From Luteimonas kalidii (GTDB taxonomy: Bacteria > Pseudomonadota > Gammaproteobacteria > Xanthomonadales > Xanthomonadaceae): a stretch of DNA of 57,691 nucleotides. How positions within the stretch are numbered: position 1 is the first letter of the stretch; each line of letters starts with the position of its first letter. The notes under the pieces are model-generated. The model was given only the letters and a program-made list of their open reading frames with translations. It had not been told where the DNA came from and ran no database searches. Shown here one piece after another: positions 18,406 to 28,098 of this stretch. Location: the NCBI RefSeq assembly GCF_029887935.1, contig NZ_JARXRO010000020.1, positions 591,262 through 648,952 of the forward strand, given 5' to 3'. The position numbers and the translations under genes were made by a program.

Positions 18406-18511
18406 ACGGGTCCCGCCACGGCGCGCCTTGCCCGGCCGGGTTCAGCGGGCGTTGGCGGGCCCGGCCTAGCGTGGCGCACGCGCCCACTCCACGGGTGCGG
18501 GGACAGCAACG

Positions 18512-19282
18512 ATGAAGCAGGTGGCGATGACGTTGGCGATGGGTGGGCTGCTCGCCACCGGCATCGCCGGCGCGCAGGTGTACGACGAGGACCGCTACGG
18601 CCCCGCCCCGTATGGCGACTACAGCCATCGGGCCGGTCCGATGCAGGACGACGGCCGGACCTACCGCACCGATCGCGGCCCGGACCGCCATTCCGGAGCG
18701 GGCGAGTACGACTGGGCCCGGGTGGTGCGCGTGGATCCGGTGTTCGACGGGCGCGCGCGTCCGGTCTACGACACGCGTCGCTGCGAAACGCGGCGCGACG
18801 GCTATGTCTCGAGCGATCCGTATGCGCGCGACGGGTATGCCCCGCGCGACAGCTATGGCGGTTATGGCGACGATCGCCATGGCGATCCCTACGGTCAGCG
18901 GCCGCGCGACGGCAACGGGCGCCTGGTCGCCACCGTGATCGGCGGGATCGCCGGCGCGGTGCTGGGCAGCCGGATCGGCGACGGCAGCGGGCAGCTGGTG
19001 GGCACCGCGGTGGGCTCGATGGTGGGCGGCGCGGCCGGCCGCGGCATCTACGACGCCAACCGGCGCAACCGCCAGGGCAGCGTGACCGTGTGCGAGCCCG
19101 ATCCCTACCGCGACGACCATGGCGACTACCGCGGATACGACACCTACGGCAGCCAGCCGAACGACGGCCCGGTCAGCGCCTACGACGTGACTTACGAATA
19201 TGCCGGCCGCCAGTACGTGACCCGCACCGACCACCACCCCGGCGACCGGATCCGGGTGCGCGTGGACGTGCGCGCGGAGTAG
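18512..19282 (+). CDS. Exported glycine-zipper (2TM, 17-kDa antigen-like) protein
   Basis: A 256-residue protein with a signal peptide (MKQVAMTLAMGGLLATGIAGA). Residues about 22-135 are an Arg/Asp/Tyr/Gly-rich low-complexity region with repeated DxYG and YRT/DRG motifs. Residues about 137-178 form a glycine zipper (ATVIGGIAGAVLGSRIGDGSG, then GTAVGSMVGGAAGRGIYDANR), as in Rickettsia 17-kDa surface antigens, followed by a beta-rich C terminus (VTYEYAGRQYVTRT). Such proteins associate with the outer membrane. It lacks a lipobox cysteine. Neighbouring genes do not indicate its role. Confidence 0.85.
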   Translation: MKQVAMTLAMGGLLATGIAGAQVYDEDRYGPAPYGDYSHRAGPMQDDGRTYRTDRGPDRHSGAGEYDWARVVRVDPVFDGRARPVYDTRRCETRRDGYVSSDPYARDGYAPRDSYGGYGDDRHGDPYGQRPRDGNGRLVATVIGGIAGAVLGSRIGDGSGQLVGTAVGSMVGGAAGRGIYDANRRNRQGSVTVCEPDPYRDDHGDYRGYDTYGSQPNDGPVSAYDVTYEYAGRQYVTRTDHHPGDRIRVRVDVRAE

Positions 19283-19548
19283 TCGCCGAGGCGCGGGATC
19301 GCGGCAGCGAGGCAGCGGGGCAGCGCGGAGGGATTTCCGGCATCCCAGCGTCGGCATGCGGGAGGACTGCGCGCCGACGCGCGACCGGAGCGTGTGCGTG
19401 ACGATCGCAGGGATGTGCGGGCCGGGGACGCGGTGGCGGCGATCGATCTCCCCGACCTCCCGCCAGGCGGGACGTGCCCCGCTCCGCGCCGGCCTCCGGC
19501 GCCCGCGTTGTAGCATCGGGGCCTTCCTGCCCGCTCCGGAGTATGTCG

Positions 19549-21240
19549 ATGCTGCGTCCGCTACTGGCCTGCCTGTTCTGCGCCATCGCCAGCTTGCCCG
19601 CGGCGGCAGAGGACCAGACCCTGCTGCGGGCGGCGCGCATCCATACCGCCGACGTGGACGTGCCGGTCGCCACGGCGCTGGTGTGGGACGCGGACGGCCG
19701 CATCGTGGCGGTCGGCGACGCCGCGGCGCTGGCGGGCGCGCATCCGCAGGCGCGCGTGGTCGATGCCGGCGACGCCACCGTGATCCCCGGCCTGATCGAC
19801 GCGCACGGGCACCTGCTCGGCCTCGGCGTGGCGCTGACCCGCGTCGACCTGGTCGGCACCGCGGACAAGGACGAGATCGTCGAACGCCTGCGCGCGTTCG
19901 AATCCGGCCTGCCGCCGGGCGAGTGGCTGCTGGGCGGTGGCTGGGACCAGAACGACTGGCCGGACGCCGCGTTCCCGACCGCGGCCGATCTGGATGGCGC
20001 GTTCCCGGAACGCCCGGTGTGGCTGCGCCGCGTCGACGGCCATGCCGGCTGGGTCAACTCCGCGGCGCTGCGTGCGATCGCCGCGCGCCCGGAATCTGCG
20101 GCGCTGCTGCGCGACGGCCAGCCGGAGGGCGGGCTGATCGTGCGCGACACCCAGGGGCGTCCGACCGGCGTGTTCGTCGATGAGGCCGAGCGCCTGGTAG
20201 ACGCGGTGGTGCCGGCGATGGACCAGGCCGATGCCGATCGCGCGCTCGCACTTGCGCTGGAAGCGGCCGCGCGCAACGGGCTCACCGGCGTGCACGACAT
20301 GGGCACCAGCCTGGCCGACTTCGAGCAGTTGAAGCGCTTCGCCGACGCCGGGCGACTGACGCTGCGGGTCGCCGCCCATGCCGACGGCGATGCCGCTGCG
20401 CTGGACTGGCTGTGCGAGCACGGCGCCTATGCGCATCCGGACGGGCGCCTGCAGATGCGGGGGGTGAAGTTCCTGATCGACGGCGCGCTCGGCAGCCGCG
20501 GCGCGGCCCTGGCGGAGGATTACAGCGACGATCCGGGCAACCGCGGCCTAGTGCTGATCGAGCCGGCGCGCTTCGACGCGCTGCTGGTGCGTGCGCACGA
20601 CTGCGGCCTGCAGGTGGCCACGCACGCGATCGGCGACCGCGGCAACGCGCTGGTGCTCGACGCCTACGCGCGGACGCTCGGAGACGCCGCCGGCAGCGAC
20701 CATCGCTGGCGCATCGAACACGCGCAGATCGTCGATCCGGACGACCTGCCGCGCTTCGCCGAGCTGGGTGTGGTGGCCTCGATGCAGCCCACCCACGCCA
20801 CGTCCGACATGCCGTGGGCGGAGCAGCGCGTGGGCCCGGTGCGCATCGCCGGCGCCTATGCCTGGCGCCGGTTCGCCGACGCCGGCGTGCCGCTCGCGCT
20901 GGGCTCGGATTTCCCGGTCGAATCGCCCGACCCGCGCCTGGGGTTGCATGCGGCGGTGACGCGCCAGGATCGCGAAGGCCGTCCGCCCGGCGGCTGGCGG
21001 CCGGACCAGGTGCTGACTGCCGCCGAGGCGCTGTACGGCTTCACCCGCGACGCGGCCTGGGCGCATCGCGACGAGGCACGCGTGGGCCGGCTCGCGCCAG
21101 GGCTGCAGGCGGATTTCGTGGTGCTGGCGCAGGATCCGCTGTCGGTGCCCGTCGCGCAGCTGCCGGCGCTGGAGATCCGGTCGACCTGGGTGGACGGCAC
21201 GCGGGTGTTCGAGGCGGGGACGGCCGCGCGAACCGACTGA
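19549..21240 (+). CDS. Exported amidohydrolase family 3 (YtcJ-like)
   Basis: A 563-residue metal-dependent hydrolase with a signal peptide (MLRPLLACLFCAIASLPAAAED). The metal site begins with His86 and His88 in DAHGHLLG; later blocks include GVKFLIDGALGSRGA, HAIGDRGN, WRIEHAQI and ALGSDFPVESPDP with its aspartate, all typical of the YtcJ-like amidohydrolases. Substrate unknown. A GGAG ribosome site at 19538-19541 is seven bases from the ATG at 19549 but only one base from the in-frame ATG at 19543, so the later start is preferred. It stands alone; no partner gene is evident. Confidence 0.92.
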   Translation: MLRPLLACLFCAIASLPAAAEDQTLLRAARIHTADVDVPVATALVWDADGRIVAVGDAAALAGAHPQARVVDAGDATVIPGLIDAHGHLLGLGVALTRVDLVGTADKDEIVERLRAFESGLPPGEWLLGGGWDQNDWPDAAFPTAADLDGAFPERPVWLRRVDGHAGWVNSAALRAIAARPESAALLRDGQPEGGLIVRDTQGRPTGVFVDEAERLVDAVVPAMDQADADRALALALEAAARNGLTGVHDMGTSLADFEQLKRFADAGRLTLRVAAHADGDAAALDWLCEHGAYAHPDGRLQMRGVKFLIDGALGSRGAALAEDYSDDPGNRGLVLIEPARFDALLVRAHDCGLQVATHAIGDRGNALVLDAYARTLGDAAGSDHRWRIEHAQIVDPDDLPRFAELGVVASMQPTHATSDMPWAEQRVGPVRIAGAYAWRRFADAGVPLALGSDFPVESPDPRLGLHAAVTRQDREGRPPGGWRPDQVLTAAEALYGFTRDAAWAHRDEARVGRLAPGLQADFVVLAQDPLSVPVAQLPALEIRSTWVDGTRVFEAGTAARTD

Positions 21241-21423
21241 CCGGGCCACGACAGCGGCGGCCGCCCGGCGTGCGGGTGCCGATCCGGTCGCCGTGACCGC
21301 TGGCCCTGGGCGGGTCCGCCGCGCAGGCCGGCGACGGTGATGCAGCGCGTGGCACGCCCGATCCGCATACGCGGAACTGCCGCGCGTGACCGGTGCGGTA
21401 CCGGAAGCGCGCCGCGGCCTCGT

Positions 21424-22308
21424 CTAGCGGGCGCCTTCCCAGTCGATCGTGCCTTCGACCACGGTCTGCACGCGGCCACCGGACCACACATCGCCGTCCG
21501 CATCGACCTGCAGTTCGATGCGCGCATCGAAGCCCACCTCGCGCCCCTGGCTGATGCGGTAGCGACCGCCGGTGCCGGGCAGAGAATCGCGGTCGGCGAG
21601 CCACGCGGCGAGAGTCGCGTTGGCGGCGCCGGAGGCGGCGTCCTCGAAGCGTCCGGTGGCGCCGACCCAGGCGCGCACGGCGAGCTGGTAGTCGGCATCC
21701 CCGCTGCGTGCAAATACGCACAGGCCCATGCTCCCGGTGTCGACCGCCAGCCGTTCGACCGCGTCCCAGCGTGGCTCGGCCGCCCGCAGCGCGGATTCGT
21801 CCGCGATCTCGGCCAGCCACCAGCGCCGGCCGCCGTCGACCAGCGCCGGCGGCAGCGCGCCCCGCGGCAGTGCGCCGAGCGCGTCGGCGACCAGCGCGTG
21901 TCCCGGATCGGCGACCTCGACGATGCGCGCGCGCGGCGTGCGCACCGCGATCGTGCGCGACGGCCCGTCGCCGTCGACGCGCAGCGGCAGCCGGCCGGCC
22001 ACGCCGTCCTGCACCAGCAGGCCGTCCTGCGGCGCGGCCAGCCCCGCCTCGAGCACCGCATGCGCGGTACCCACGCTGGGATGGCCGGCGAACGGCACCT
22101 CGCGCCGCGGGCTGAACATGCGGATGCCGTAGCTCGCATCCGGCGAGGACGGCGCGAACACGAACGTCGTCTCGGGCAGTCGCGTCCAGCGCGCGATCGC
22201 CTGCATGGCCGCGTCGTCCAGGCCTTCGGCGTCCAGGACCACGGCGAGCGGGTTGCCGACGCCGGGGCGATCGGCGAAGACGTCGAGCTGCAGGTAGCGG
22301 CGGGGCAT
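21424..22308 (-). CDS. PhzF family isomerase-like protein
   Basis: A 294-residue PhzF-like protein, a two-domain fold shared with diaminopimelate epimerase. The catalytic-type glutamate is Glu46 in RLPETTFV; RMFSPRREVPFAGHPSVGTAH is the conserved substrate-binding block and DAASGAANATLAAWL its C-terminal counterpart. In phenazine makers PhzF isomerises dihydro-hydroxyanthranilate, but no other phenazine genes are here, so the reaction is not known. It is transcribed away from lysAC, with 214 bases between the two starts. Confidence 0.9.
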   Translation of the reverse strand: MPRRYLQLDVFADRPGVGNPLAVVLDAEGLDDAAMQAIARWTRLPETTFVFAPSSPDASYGIRMFSPRREVPFAGHPSVGTAHAVLEAGLAAPQDGLLVQDGVAGRLPLRVDGDGPSRTIAVRTPRARIVEVADPGHALVADALGALPRGALPPALVDGGRRWWLAEIADESALRAAEPRWDAVERLAVDTGSMGLCVFARSGDADYQLAVRAWVGATGRFEDAASGAANATLAAWLADRDSLPGTGGRYRISQGREVGFDARIELQVDADGDVWSGGRVQTVVEGTIDWEGAR

Positions 22309-22448
22309 GGGGGCTCGCGGCGATGGGGGCCGCGCAGCTTACCGTGCGCGATGGATGCAGCTGCAACCGCTGTCTGCCCGGCGAGCGGCGGACGACGCGG
22401 CCGCGCCTGGTCGGTGTCGTCCGCTGCGGTCCGGTCTTCGGCGAGCAG

Positions 22449-22468
22449 GCGGATTCGCTAGAATCCGC
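22449..22468 (+). promoter_or_regulatory. -10 box of lysAC within a perfect inverted repeat
   Basis: GCGGATTC and GAATCCGC flank GCTA, forming an 8-bp inverted repeat; the -10-like hexamer TAGAAT (22459-22464) lies inside it, 59 bases before the lysAC ATG. The matching -35 region is poor, which would suit an activator- or repressor-controlled promoter. Confidence 0.4.
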
Positions 22469-22522
22469 GCTTCGCTCCGCGCGCGCAGCGCCGCCCGCAT
22501 CATCCGGACTCCCGCCATCTCC

Positions 22523-25123
22523 ATGCCTTCCTCTCCGACCGGCACGCCCTGGGTCGTGCTCAAGTTCGGCGGCACCTCGGTGTCGCAACGCCACCGCTGG
22601 GACACGATCGGCCGGCTCGCGGGCAAACGCGCGGACGAACACGGGGCGCGGGTGCTGGTGGTGGTCTCGGCGCTGTCGGGCGTGACCAACGAGCTGACCG
22701 CGATCGCCGACGGCGCGTCGGATGCCGGCGCGCGCACGCAGGCGCTGGTCGAGCGCCATCGCGCATTCGCGCAGGCGCTTGACCTGGACGCCGATGCCGT
22801 GCTCGGCGCGCGCCTGGACGCGCTGCGCGCGCTGGCGGCCGACACGCGCGCGGCCTCGCGCACGCTGGACTGGCAGGCCGAAGTGCTGGCGCAGGGCGAG
22901 CTGCTGTCCTCGACCCTCGGTGCGGCTTACCTGGCGTCGCAGGGTCTGGACATCGGCTGGTGCGACGCGCGCGACTGGCTGGACGCGATCGCGCTGCCGA
23001 ACCAGAGCCCGTGGGGGCAGCGGCTGTCGGTCTCGTGCCGGCGCGAGGCCGACGAGGACTGGCGCACGCGCTTCGCCGCGCAGCCGACGCGGCTGCTGAT
23101 CACCCAGGGCTTCATCGCCCGCCACGGCGACGGCGGCACCGCGGTCCTCGGCCGCGGTGGTTCGGACACTTCGGCCGCGCTGTTCGGCGGTCTGCTGCGC
23201 GCGCGTTGCGTGGAGATCTGGACCGATGTGCCGGGCATGTTCACCGCCAATCCGCGCGAGGTGCCCGATGCGCGCCTGCTGACCCGCCTGGATTACGCCG
23301 AGGCGCAGGAGATCGCCACCACCGGCGCCAAGGTGCTGCATCCGCGTTCGCTCGGCCCCTGCCGCGTGAGCGGGGTGCCGATGGCGATCCTCGACACCGA
23401 GCGTCCGGACCTGCCCGGCACCCGCATCGACGGCGACGCATCGCCGGTGCCGGGCGTCAAGGCGATCAGCCGTCGCAACGGCATCGTGCTGGTGTCGATG
23501 GAAACCGTGGGCATGTGGCAGTCGGTCGGGTTCATGGCCGACATCTTCGAGCGCTTCAGGCGCCACGGCCTGTCGGTGGACCTGATCGGCACCGCGGAGA
23601 CCAACGTCACCGTCTCGCTCGATCCCAGCGAGAACCTGGTCAGCACCGACGTGCTGGCGCGGCTGTCGGAGGATCTGGCGCAGATCTGCCGGGTCAAGGT
23701 GATCGCGCCCTGCGCGGCGATCACCCTGGTCGGTCGCGGCATGCGCTCGCTGCTGCACAAGCTCTCCGACGTGTGGGCGACCTTCGGCCAGGAACGCGTG
23801 CACCTGATCTCGCAGTCGTCCAACGACCTCAACCTGACCTTCGTGATCGACGAGGCCGATGCCGACGGCCTGCTGCCCGAACTGCACGCCGAGCTGATCG
23901 GCAGCGGTGCGATGCCGGTGCAGGACGCGGCGGTGTTCGGACCCAGCTGGCGCGAGATCCAGCACGGTCCGCCGAAGCGCGCGCCGCGATGGTGGGAAGC
24001 CGATGACGCCCGTGGGCGGTTGCTGGAACTGGCCGCGACCGGCACGCCGCGCTACGCCTACCACCTGCCGACGGTGCGCGAACGCGCGCGTGCGCTCACT
24101 GCGGTGGATGCGATCGACCGGCGCTTCTTCGCGATCAAGGCCAATCCGCACCCCGAGATCCTGCGCGCGCTGGTGGAGGAAGGCTTCGGCCTGGAGTGCG
24201 TGTCGCAGGGCGAACTGGAGCGTGTGTTCGAAGCCGTCCCGCAGCTCGATCCGTCGCGGGTGCTGTTCACCCCGAGCTTCGCACCGCGCCGCGAATACGA
24301 AGCTGCGTACGCGCGTGGCGCGACGGTCACGCTGGACAACGTCGAGGCACTGCAGCGCTGGCCGGAGGTGTTCCGCGGTCGCGATCTGTGGCTGCGGATC
24401 GACCTCGGCCGCGGCGACGGCCACCATGCCAAGGTCGTGACCGGCGGCACGGCGTCGAAGTTCGGTTATCCGGTGGCGGAGGTCGAGGCGTTCGTGGCCG
24501 CCGCGCGCGCGCTCGATGCGCGCATCACCGGCATCCACGCGCACCTGGGCAGCGGCATCGGCCATCCGCGCCACTGGCGCGAGGTGTATGCCGAGCTCGC
24601 CGCGGTCGCCGACGGCATCGGCACCGTGGACACGATCGACATCGGTGGCGGCCTCACCATTCCCTACAAGCCCGACGACGCGCCGTTCGACCTCGCCGCA
24701 TGGGCCGAAGGCCTGGCCGAGATCAAGGCCGCCTGGCCGCGCTACCGGCTGGCGATCGAGCCCGGCCGCTTCCTGGTCGCCGAAGCCGGCGTGCTGCTGG
24801 CCCGCGTCACCCAGGTGGTGGAGAAGCAGGGCGTGCGCCGGGTGGGGCTGGATGCGGGCATGCATTCGCTGATGCGCCCGGCGCTGTACGACGCCTGGCA
24901 CGGAATCCACAACCTGTCGCGGCGCGAGGGGCCGGCGGACACCGCGTTCGACGTGGTCGGCCCGATCTGCGAGTCCAGCGACGTGTTCGGCCACGGCCGG
25001 CGCCTGCCGGCCGATACGGCCGAGGGCGACGTGGTCGCGATCGCCGATGCCGGCGCCTACGGGGCCGTGATCGCCAACCACTACAACCTGCGCGGCCTGC
25101 CGCGCGAGGACGTGCTGGCATGA
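22523..25123 (+). CDS. lysAC: Bifunctional aspartate kinase / diaminopimelate decarboxylase
   Basis: An 866-residue fusion of the first and last enzymes of lysine synthesis. Residues 1-460 are aspartate kinase: KFGGTSV (14-20), GRGGSDTSA (210-218) and two ACT regulatory domains (about 315-460). Residues about 495-866 are PLP-dependent diaminopimelate decarboxylase: Lys539 in FFAIKANPHPEI, the glycine-rich HLGSGIGHP phosphate loop and the CESSDVFG substrate motif. The fusion is a known trait of Xanthomonadaceae. One chain thus commits aspartate to the pathway and consumes its meso-diaminopimelate, which is also needed for cell wall. The ATG at 22523 gives MPSSPTGTPWVVLKFGG. Its stop overlaps the murL start (ATGA). 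Confidence 0.97.
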   Translation: MPSSPTGTPWVVLKFGGTSVSQRHRWDTIGRLAGKRADEHGARVLVVVSALSGVTNELTAIADGASDAGARTQALVERHRAFAQALDLDADAVLGARLDALRALAADTRAASRTLDWQAEVLAQGELLSSTLGAAYLASQGLDIGWCDARDWLDAIALPNQSPWGQRLSVSCRREADEDWRTRFAAQPTRLLITQGFIARHGDGGTAVLGRGGSDTSAALFGGLLRARCVEIWTDVPGMFTANPREVPDARLLTRLDYAEAQEIATTGAKVLHPRSLGPCRVSGVPMAILDTERPDLPGTRIDGDASPVPGVKAISRRNGIVLVSMETVGMWQSVGFMADIFERFRRHGLSVDLIGTAETNVTVSLDPSENLVSTDVLARLSEDLAQICRVKVIAPCAAITLVGRGMRSLLHKLSDVWATFGQERVHLISQSSNDLNLTFVIDEADADGLLPELHAELIGSGAMPVQDAAVFGPSWREIQHGPPKRAPRWWEADDARGRLLELAATGTPRYAYHLPTVRERARALTAVDAIDRRFFAIKANPHPEILRALVEEGFGLECVSQGELERVFEAVPQLDPSRVLFTPSFAPRREYEAAYARGATVTLDNVEALQRWPEVFRGRDLWLRIDLGRGDGHHAKVVTGGTASKFGYPVAEVEAFVAAARALDARITGIHAHLGSGIGHPRHWREVYAELAAVADGIGTVDTIDIGGGLTIPYKPDDAPFDLAAWAEGLAEIKAAWPRYRLAIEPGRFLVAEAGVLLARVTQVVEKQGVRRVGLDAGMHSLMRPALYDAWHGIHNLSRREGPADTAFDVVGPICESSDVFGHGRRLPADTAEGDVVAIADAGAYGAVIANHYNLRGLPREDVLA

Positions 25124-26499
25124 GCGCGGCCGGATTCGATCGCGACGCGATCCAGGCGTTCCGCTTCGTGCGCTGCGGCTTCGACGCCGGCACCGGCGTG
25201 GCGCAGCTGGTCTACGCCTTCGACCAGGGGCCGGAACTGGTCGAGACTGTGACGCTGCCGGGCGCGCCGTTCGCGCTCGACGCAGTGCGCGCCGTCGCGG
25301 CGCAGCGCGCGCTGCGGCTGCTGCACCTGGTCGCCGGCGTGAGCTACTACAAGGCCGCGGTGCCGCCGGAGATCCGGGTCGAGGGCGAGGGCCTCGATGC
25401 CGCGACCGCGGCGCTGCTGGAGGACATCTACGTCCACGGCCTGGGCGAGTTCGCCTACCGCAACGGGCTCGACCTGCACGGGCGGATCCGGTTTCCGGTG
25501 GCGACCGATTCGGCTGCGGCGCGCGGCGGCGCGACGGCGCCCACGCTCGGCCTGCGCCACCATGCGCTGGTCGCGATCGGTGGCGGCAAGGATTCGCTGG
25601 TCAGCATCGAGGCGCTGCGCGTGCTGGGCGTCGACCAGACCGTCAGCTGGATCGGCGGCTCGCAGCTGATCCGCGCCTGCGCCGGTCGCACCGGCCTGCC
25701 GACGCTCAACATCGGCCGTCAGCTCGCGCCGGAACTGTTCGAATTCAACCGCCAGGGCGCCTGGAACGGGCACATCCCGGTGACCGCCGTGAACTCAGCG
25801 ATCCTCGCCTTCGCCGCGGTAGTGCTGGGCGTGGAGCAGGTGGTGTTCTCCAACGAACGCTCGGCCAGCTACGGCAGCCTGATCGAGGGCACCGGCGAGG
25901 TGAACCACCAGTGGTCGAAGGGCTGGGCATTCGAGCGCGCGTTCGCGGCTTACCTGCGTGACCACGTCGCCGCTGACCTGTCCTACTACTCGCTGTTGCG
26001 GCCGCTGAGCGAACTCGCGGTGGCGCGCCAGTTCGCCCGGACCGACCAGTACGACGCGCATTTCTCCAGCTGCAACCGCAATTTCCACCTGCTCGGCGAG
26101 CGCCCGGTGAACCGCTGGTGCGGCGTGTGCCCCAAGTGCCACTTCGTGTTCCTGGCGCTGGCGCCGTTCATGCCCAAGCCGCGCCTGGTCGGCATCTTCG
26201 GCCGCAACCTGCTGGACGATCCGGCGCAGGTGCCGGGCTTCGACGCGCTGCTCGAGTATCGCGACCACAAGCCGTTCGAATGCGTGGGCGAGGGGCGCGA
26301 ATCGCGCGCGGCGATGGCGGCGCTGGCGGCGCGCCCCGAATGGCGCGAGGACGCGGTGGTCGCGCGCTTCGCGCGCGAGATCGCGCCGCAGCTGGCCGGC
26401 GACCAGGAAGACGTGGCTGCCCTGCTGGTGCCCGACGACACCGGTCACGGCGTGCCGGCGGTGCTGTGGGAACGCCTGCGTGACCGTTTCGCGCCCTGA
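25120..26499 (+). CDS. murL: UDP-MurNAc-L-Ala-L-Glu epimerase MurL
   Basis: A 459-residue enzyme that inverts the terminal L-glutamate of UDP-MurNAc-L-Ala-L-Glu to the D-form, using ATP. The diagnostic features I recognise are a PP-loop-like GGGKDS (154-159), the [11 protein letters not shown] block, SSCNRNF and the cysteine pair motif CGVCPKC. It was described in Xanthomonas oryzae as an alternative to glutamate racemase. Its ATG overlaps the lysAC stop and its last 20 bases overlap the GTG start of murD2, so all three should be translated from one message. Public annotation often leaves this gene as hypothetical. Confidence 0.92.
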   Translation: MSAAGFDRDAIQAFRFVRCGFDAGTGVAQLVYAFDQGPELVETVTLPGAPFALDAVRAVAAQRALRLLHLVAGVSYYKAAVPPEIRVEGEGLDAATAALLEDIYVHGLGEFAYRNGLDLHGRIRFPVATDSAAARGGATAPTLGLRHHALVAIGGGKDSLVSIEALRVLGVDQTVSWIGGSQLIRACAGRTGLPTLNIGRQLAPELFEFNRQGAWNGHIPVTAVNSAILAFAAVVLGVEQVVFSNERSASYGSLIEGTGEVNHQWSKGWAFERAFAAYLRDHVAADLSYYSLLRPLSELAVARQFARTDQYDAHFSSCNRNFHLLGERPVNRWCGVCPKCHFVFLALAPFMPKPRLVGIFGRNLLDDPAQVPGFDALLEYRDHKPFECVGEGRESRAAMAALAARPEWREDAVVARFAREIAPQLAGDQEDVAALLVPDDTGHGVPAVLWERLRDRFAP

Positions 26500-27913
26500 C
26501 CTGGCCTCGCTCGCCGGGCAGCGGGTCGCGCTCTGGGGATGGGGGCGCGAGGGGCGGGCGGCGTACGCGGCGCTGCGCACGGCGCAGGTGGCGGAGTCAG
26601 GCGCGGCCGACGCTCACGACCGTTTCCCCGCTTCGCTGACGCTGTTCTGTTCGCCGTCCGAAGCAGACGACGCGCGCGCGCTGGGCGATACGCGGCTGCG
26701 GATCGAGACCGAGGCGACGGTGGAGCGCCTGGCGGCGTTCGACGTGGTGGTCAAGTCCCCCGGCATCAGCCCGTACCGGCCCGAGGCGCTGGCGGCGGCG
26801 GAGCGCGGCACGCGCTTCATCGGCGGCACCACGCTGTGGTTCGCCACGCGCCCCGACGCGACCACCATCTGCATCACCGGCACCAAGGGCAAGAGCACCA
26901 CCTCCGCGCTGCTCGCGCACCTGCTGCGCGCCGGGGGCCACCGCACCGCGCTCACCGGCAACATCGGACAGCCGCTGCTGGAGCTGCTCGAGGGCGAGGC
27001 CGAGTTCTGGGTGGTCGAGCTGTCGAGCTACCAGACCCGCGATGTCGCCCGCAGCGGCGAGCGCCCGGCGGTCGCGGTGGTCACGAACATTTTCCCCGAA
27101 CACCTCGACTGGCACGGCAGCCAGGCGCGGTACGTCGAGGACAAGCTGTCGCTGCTCACCGGGGCCCGGCCGCGCATCGCGGTGCTCAATGCCGGTGATC
27201 CGACCCTGTCGGCGCTCGACCTGTCCGACAGCGCAGTGCGCTGGTTCGGCCGCGACGACGGCTGGCACCTGCGCGGCGATGTCGTCTGGCGCGCCGACGA
27301 AGCGGTCTTCGACACCCGCGACCTGCCGGTGCCCGGGAGCCACAACCGCGGCAACCTGTGCGCCGTGCTGGCGGCGATCGAGGCGCTGGGGCTGGATGCG
27401 GAGGCGCTGGCGCCGCATGCGGCGACCTTCCGCGCGCTGCCGCACCGGCTGCAGGTGCTCGGCACGCGCGACGGGCTGACCTACGTCAACGATTCGATCA
27501 GCACCACACCGCATGCCAGCCTCGCGGCGCTGGAGGTGTACGCCGGGCGGCGCGTGGCGATCCTGGTCGGCGGGCACGACCGCGGCCTGGACTGGCAGGC
27601 GTTCGCCGATGCGATGCGCGTCGCGCCGCCCGCGGCCGTGGTGACCCTGGGCCAGAACGGCCCGCGCATCCACGCGCTGCTCGAGGATGGCGCGCGGACC
27701 GGCGGCTTCGCGCTGCGCGAGGCGCATGATCTCGGGGAGGCGGTCGCGCAGGCGCGGGGACTGCTGGACGGCGAGGGCGTGGTGCTGCTGTCGCCCGGCG
27801 CGCCGAGCTTCGGCGCCTACCGCGACTATGCCGAGCGCGGCCGCCACTTCGCCGCGCTGGCCGGATTCGATCCCGACGCGATCACGGCGATCCCGGGGAT
27901 CGGGATCGCCTGA
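26480..27913 (+). CDS. murD2: UDP-MurNAc-L-alanine-L-glutamate ligase MurD2
   Basis: A 477-residue Mur ligase that adds L-glutamate, rather than D-glutamate, to UDP-MurNAc-L-alanine, giving the substrate of MurL. ATP-binding motif GTKGKSTTS (134-142), the carboxylated-lysine/metal region [23 protein letters not shown] and the [11 protein letters not shown]-terminal block match MurD-type ligases. The GTG start overlaps murL. On sequence alone the difference from ordinary MurD is not provable; the assignment to MurD2 relies on its pairing with murL. A canonical murD would be expected in a division/cell-wall cluster elsewhere in the genome or be absent. Confidence 0.9.
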   Translation: MTVSRPDLASLAGQRVALWGWGREGRAAYAALRTAQVAESGAADAHDRFPASLTLFCSPSEADDARALGDTRLRIETEATVERLAAFDVVVKSPGISPYRPEALAAAERGTRFIGGTTLWFATRPDATTICITGTKGKSTTSALLAHLLRAGGHRTALTGNIGQPLLELLEGEAEFWVVELSSYQTRDVARSGERPAVAVVTNIFPEHLDWHGSQARYVEDKLSLLTGARPRIAVLNAGDPTLSALDLSDSAVRWFGRDDGWHLRGDVVWRADEAVFDTRDLPVPGSHNRGNLCAVLAAIEALGLDAEALAPHAATFRALPHRLQVLGTRDGLTYVNDSISTTPHASLAALEVYAGRRVAILVGGHDRGLDWQAFADAMRVAPPAAVVTLGQNGPRIHALLEDGARTGGFALREAHDLGEAVAQARGLLDGEGVVLLSPGAPSFGAYRDYAERGRHFAALAGFDPDAITAIPGIGIA

Positions 27914-28098
27914 CAGGGCGAGGTCGCAGCACCCGGGCTGCCAGGGCGCTGCGATCCGGGCGGCGGTCCCGGCGGGGCGTTCTGCCCGGACATACGTTGT
28001 TCGCCATGCCTCCGGCACCGTCGCGCCGAAAGCCCGTGCACGCCGCGCACGCACGCCTGGGCTAGGCTGTCGGTCCGTTCCCGCCAGAGGACACCGCC

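Noticed and set aside
19301..19326. Short GGCAGCG repeats as a tandem array or CRISPR-like element
   Set aside because: Only three imperfect 7-base copies with irregular spacing in a GC-rich gap; no spacer structure and no cas genes.
21424..22308. Phenazine biosynthesis locus because of PhzF
   Set aside because: No other phenazine gene is present; PhzF-like proteins are widespread and mostly unrelated to phenazines.
21041..25081. A 1346-codon open frame on the minus strand
   Set aside because: It lies antisense to lysAC and the amidohydrolase/PhzF region; its translation is His/Arg/Ala/Gly-rich low complexity with no motif, a common by-product of very high GC. The plus-strand protein has complete enzyme motifs.
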